Below are positions 15,313-17,754 of a DNA stretch of 17,754 nucleotides, piece by piece (the stretch's first letter is position 1; the number at the start of each line of letters is the position of its first letter). The stretch is from Thermoplasmata archaeon (GTDB lineage: Archaea; Thermoplasmatota; Thermoplasmata; Halarchaeoplasmatales; Halarchaeoplasmataceae): assembly GCA_019594195.1 (NCBI GenBank), contig JAFDTP010000034.1, positions 1 to 17,754 on the forward strand. Reading direction: 5' to 3'. The notes under the pieces are model-generated. The model worked only from the letters and a program-made list of their open reading frames with translations. It was not told the origin of the DNA and did no database searches. The translations under genes were made by a program, and so were the position numbers.

Positions 15313-16336
15313 CTTGTTTCCTCAATTCTTTTCCTATCTCACGAGAATAGATCCTTTCAAATATGACTTTCATGTACATGGCGTCGTGCTCTTTCAACGG
15401 TGAAGTAGATATTATGGTCACGTCATCTTCTCTTTTTATAAGGTGGTAAACAAGGTCCTCGAATTGAAGTTCTCCTCTTTTGATAGGGGTCAATCGGCAT
15501 TCGTCCCTTCTTCTCTTTTCAACACCTGAAAAAGTCACATAATAGTCATCAGAAACAAACTTTTTACAAAGATCGAATATTTCCGCAAAATCCTCTTCAT
15601 CTTCCAAAGGATATTTTTCTTCTGACTTGATATGAGCAAAGTTTATGACTGGGACCGTTCCCGAGACTTGGCTGCAGATATCTAAAGTTTCGTCGAGACT
15701 TCCGAAAACGTCTTCACCCGTCTGGGTTTCCAGTCCTATCCTCATGTCGGTTTCACAATTTTCAGAGATCCAGTCTCTTAGTTGTCTTAGATTTTCAACG
15801 GCGGAATCCTCGAGATAATCATCGTTTTGATCTTCTCTTCTAAGACCCAGGTGGGTGATTATGGTTTCCGCCTCTATCTGGTCCGCCATCACCGCCCCAT
15901 ACTTGAAAGCGCGCTTTGATTTTTGGACGGGGTCCGTATCTTTTTCGGCCAATTCTATGTAATAAGGCGTATGAAGAGTCATTTTGACATCTAATTCTTT
16001 ACTGAGTCTTGCTAGCCTGGGGAATTTGTGAAATTCAGTTGCAACTCCTCCTGTTATAGAATGCAGCATGTCTCCTCTCTGGAGTTCTTTATCTAGGTCT
16101 TCTACGAATATCTCCCTGTATTCTCTTCCCTTGTTGACCCCTATGACGAATTTTTCAGGCACTTCTTTAGCCTTGAGTCCGACCTCTTCTTCTTCGACCG
16201 GTCTAGTTCTGACTTTCGGTCTTAGAAATTGAACCTCGAACGCGTTGAGTCCGAGTTTGTGAACATCTTTGATACCGTCTTCGAGAGTCCTTCCTTTGCA
16301 GGATAATGGTATACCGCTTGGGCCAAAACGTATCAT
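15305..16336 (-). CDS. TIM-barrel protein of the endonuclease IV/sugar isomerase superfamily
   Basis: This 343-residue protein belongs to a conserved archaeal family that begins IRFGPSGIPLSCKGRTLEDG and continues GLNAFEVQFLRPKV. Metal-ligand-like residues occur on successive strands: His in LTLHTPYYIELA, His in IITHLGLR, Glu in IGLETQTGEDVFG, His in NFAHIKSEE and the late STSPLKEHDAMYMK. These resemble endonuclease IV and xylose isomerase-type barrels. The activity is unproven, either AP-site cleavage or sugar-phosphate isomerisation or epimerisation. The tight overlap with the hexuloisomerase gene favours a sugar-phosphate role, which is inference. GGGAGG lies about eight bases before the ATG. 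A 12-codon upstream ORF overlaps the start. Confidence 0.8.
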   Translation of the reverse strand: MIRFGPSGIPLSCKGRTLEDGIKDVHKLGLNAFEVQFLRPKVRTRPVEEEEVGLKAKEVPEKFVIGVNKGREYREIFVEDLDKELQRGDMLHSITGGVATEFHKFPRLARLSKELDVKMTLHTPYYIELAEKDTDPVQKSKRAFKYGAVMADQIEAETIITHLGLRREDQNDDYLEDSAVENLRQLRDWISENCETDMRIGLETQTGEDVFGSLDETLDICSQVSGTVPVINFAHIKSEEKYPLEDEEDFAEIFDLCKKFVSDDYYVTFSGVEKRRRDECRLTPIKRGELQFEDLVYHLIKREDDVTIISTSPLKEHDAMYMKVIFERIYSREIGKELRKQDE

Positions 16337-16371
16337 GTTTTTGTTTCCTCCCGGACATCAAAATTCATCAT
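16333..16371 (-). CDS. Possible upstream leader ORF, 12 codons
   Basis: Minus-strand ATG at 16371 opens MMNFDVREETKT, ending in TGA that overlaps the TIM-barrel start as ATGA. AGGTGG at 16375-16380 lies three bases upstream. An AT-rich element at 16396-16405 predicts transcription from about 16373, so the peptide could also be read leaderless. The GGGAGG ribosome binding site of the main gene is inside this short ORF. It could couple or tune translation of the TIM-barrel gene. Chance is possible at this length. Confidence 0.35.
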   Translation of the reverse strand: MMNFDVREETKT

Positions 16372-16395
16372 GCTCCACCTGATTGAGAATTGGTG

Positions 16396-16405
16396 TATTT
16401 AAAAT
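16396..16405 (-). promoter_or_regulatory. TATA-like element for the TIM-barrel/hexuloisomerase operon
   Basis: Minus-strand ATTTTAAATA is centred about 27 bases from 16373. It is the best promoter candidate in the 167-base gap between the isochorismatase-family gene and the TIM-barrel gene. I see nothing else identifiable at 16406-16503. Confidence 0.4.
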
Positions 16406-16503
16406 TAATCATCGAAAGTGGTAGTAATGCTCGCTTAGCTCTACGGATCTCTCAAGATCGAGACTTGAATTTGCACTCATCGTTCATTCACCCTTGAAAA
16501 TAT

Positions 16504-17043
16504 TTACCATCTTTTCAAGACTTCATCGCTGTCTACGATCTCGGCTCCGTAGACCTCTTCCATGTAGTCCAGTGCCGACTTCTTTTTTTCTTCGGACATC
16601 GCTGCCGTGCAGTCCTCTACAACTTTGATTTCGTAATTTCTGTAGAAAGCACCTGCCGCGGTGTTCTGAACACATATATCGGTGGTCACCCCGGTCAGGA
16701 TAACCCTTTCTATCTGATGCTGCCGGAGAGTCAACTCCAGATCGGTTTTGTAAAATGCATCGTAAAATCTCTTAGGCAATTTTCTGTTAGCCATCCCTTC
16801 CAATTCGGGTATGGTTTCAGAACCTTTTTCATCTTCCATGGCATGAGGTCCCCAGTGAGATATCTCAGGATCATTTTCACTGTGCTTATCCTGTACGAAA
16901 ATCTTCAGGATGTCATTATCACTTGCATCTTCGAGAAGTCTTCTTACGTTCGGAACTATATCTTCTGCGTTCTCATTGCCCAACTTATCATAGACGAAGT
17001 CGTTTATCATATCTATTACGAGAACGGCCTCTTTTTTAGCGAT
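16504..17043 (-). CDS. Isochorismatase-family cysteine hydrolase, apparent ATC start
   Basis: This is a hydrolase of the nicotinamidase/isochorismatase superfamily. The catalytic triad is visible: Asp in VLVIDMINDF, Lys in KLPKRFYDAF and Cys in GVTTDICVQNTAAGA. The first in-frame ATG (17010) falls just after the catalytic Asp and would delete strand one, so it cannot be the true start. The frame is open upstream to a TAA near 17077, but I find no ATG, GTG or TTG. ATC at 17041-17043 is preceded by GTGAT (17047-17051) and gives M-A-K-K-E-A-V-L-V-I-D, the usual family N-terminus of about 179 residues. Either ATC is used or one base (ATG to ATC) has changed. The substrate is unknown. Confidence 0.85.
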   Translation of the reverse strand: MAKKEAVLVIDMINDFVYDKLGNENAEDIVPNVRRLLEDASDNDILKIFVQDKHSENDPEISHWGPHAMEDEKGSETIPELEGMANRKLPKRFYDAFYKTDLELTLRQHQIERVILTGVTTDICVQNTAAGAFYRNYEIKVVEDCTAAMSEEKKKSALDYMEEVYGAEIVDSDEVLKRW

Positions 17044-17160
17044 GTTATCACAATTTAGGGTTAAGTGAAGCTCTTAATTAACCTTTTTTAATTTTGATAC
17101 ATCTTTTTCTATCTAGATCCGGATTTTTTGGTAAGGGCTAATCATCCATAGGGTTTTTAT

Positions 17161-17168
17161 TATATAAA
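17161..17168 (+). promoter_or_regulatory. TATA box for the ribonucleotide reductase gene
   Basis: TATATAAA within a long AT tract (17155-17176) is the strongest promoter-like element of the window. It predicts transcription from about 17190 and a leader of about 55 bases, longer than elsewhere here. The leader holds GAATATTC (near 17197) and the GAGGT ribosome binding site (17233-17237). Confidence 0.5.
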
Positions 17169-17245
17169 TTTAAATATGCATAAAACTAAATCGGAATATT
17201 CTTAAGTCGGTTTTCCATTACGAAATTCCATCGAGGTAATATTTC

Positions 17246-17754
17246 ATGAGCGCAGAAAAACTCACCAAAAACGCTAAAAAAATTCTTAGGGAAAGGTACT
17301 TAAAGAGGGACAAAGACGGTAACGTGATCGAAACTCCTGACCAGATGTTTCGCCGCGTTGCTTCCGCGATCGCTCAAGTCAACGAAGATTATGATGATGA
17401 TAGAGATCCCGATGAGGAAGAGGAGGAATTTTATGAAGCTTTGACGGGTCTCGATTTCATACCCAATTCTCCGACCCTGATGAATGCAGGTCTGGAATTG
17501 GGACAATTGAGCGCGTGTTTCGTTCTTTCACCGAAAGATGATATGGATAGTATATTTCAGCAGGTGAAGAACGCCGCAAAGATATTCCAGTCTGGAGGGG
17601 GTGTCGGTTACACTTTCTCTAGGTTGAGGCCGAGAGGAGACACAGTCAAGTCTACTGGTGGAGAAGCAAGTGGCCCAGTATCTTTCATGAAGGTCTATGA
17701 CGAGATGTGCAACACCATAAAACAGGGAGGAAGAAGAAGAGGGGCACAGATGGG
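17246..17754 (+). CDS. nrdJ: Ribonucleotide reductase, class II (adenosylcobalamin-dependent), partial
   Basis: The first 169 codons of the large enzyme that makes deoxyribonucleotides are present; the gene runs off the window. Matches include [29 protein letters not shown], then [12 protein letters not shown] with the redox Cys91, [20 protein letters not shown] and [20 protein letters not shown], and [13 protein letters not shown] at the edge. This N-terminus without an ATP-cone is typical of class II (NrdJ) enzymes in archaea and bacteria. Class II enzymes often carry inteins downstream; that part is not visible. The ATG at 17246 has GAGGT eight bases upstream. The adjoining isochorismatase-family gene is divergent. 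Confidence 0.92.
   Translation, partial: MSAEKLTKNAKKILRERYLKRDKDGNVIETPDQMFRRVASAIAQVNEDYDDDRDPDEEEEEFYEALTGLDFIPNSPTLMNAGLELGQLSACFVLSPKDDMDSIFQQVKNAAKIFQSGGGVGYTFSRLRPRGDTVKSTGGEASGPVSFMKVYDEMCNTIKQGGRRRGAQM

Noticed and set aside
17169..17245. Cobalamin riboswitch ahead of the B12-dependent ribonucleotide reductase
   Set aside because: The leader is only about 55 bases, far too short for a cobalamin riboswitch, and lacks the conserved B12-box sequence.

Overview
The window is archaeal chromosome, most like a euryarchaeote. Evidence includes a tRNA-Tyr with a bulge-helix-bulge intron, EF-2 with a diphthamide-site His, archaeal-type uS12, uS7 and ProRS, ThpR, a 6-phospho-3-hexuloisomerase, AT-rich TATA boxes and GGTGAT-type ribosome binding sites. 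Many proteins are rich in Glu and Asp, which would fit a salt-adapted lineage, but I cannot name the clade from sequence alone.

Layout. Positions 1-2330 look like accessory, partly decaying sequence. They hold an intron-containing tRNA-Tyr, two further partial copies of its 3' end, a cluster of perfect short hairpins, a frameshifted small secreted-protein gene (337-551, minus), an intact membrane-anchored beta-propeller gene (643-1824, plus), and a heavily damaged gene remnant (1875-2326, minus). Positions 2323-4839 (minus) encode ThpR RNA ligase/phosphodiesterase, a PrsW-like membrane protein and a membrane-anchored transglutaminase-like protein. A bacterial-type RNase PH (4983-5696, plus) converges on a UPF1/IGHMBP2-type helicase (5700-7748, minus) with three bases between the stops. 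Next on the plus strand come an unknown six-helix membrane protein, a PflX-like radical SAM protein and prolyl-tRNA synthetase. From 11103 to 17043 everything is on the minus strand: a tiny two-helix membrane protein, the rps12-rps7-fusA translation operon, 6-phospho-3-hexuloisomerase overlapping a TIM-barrel protein, and an isochorismatase-family hydrolase. The window ends inside a class II ribonucleotide reductase gene (plus).

How the genes fit together. Translation and RNA metabolism dominate: tRNA-Tyr, ThpR, RNase PH, UPF1-like helicase, ProRS, uS12, uS7 and EF-2. The str-type operon is shortened: EF-1alpha and uS10 do not follow EF-2 in this window. The hexuloisomerase points to ribulose-monophosphate-type pentose metabolism, with translational coupling to the TIM-barrel gene.

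Most notable points: (a) a bacterial-type RNase PH in an archaeon; (b) an isochorismatase-family gene whose only plausible full-length start is ATC behind a ribosome binding site; (c) tandem partial tRNA-Tyr 3' ends that run into the tail of a frameshifted gene; (d) a 12-codon upstream ORF whose stop overlaps the start of the TIM-barrel gene.
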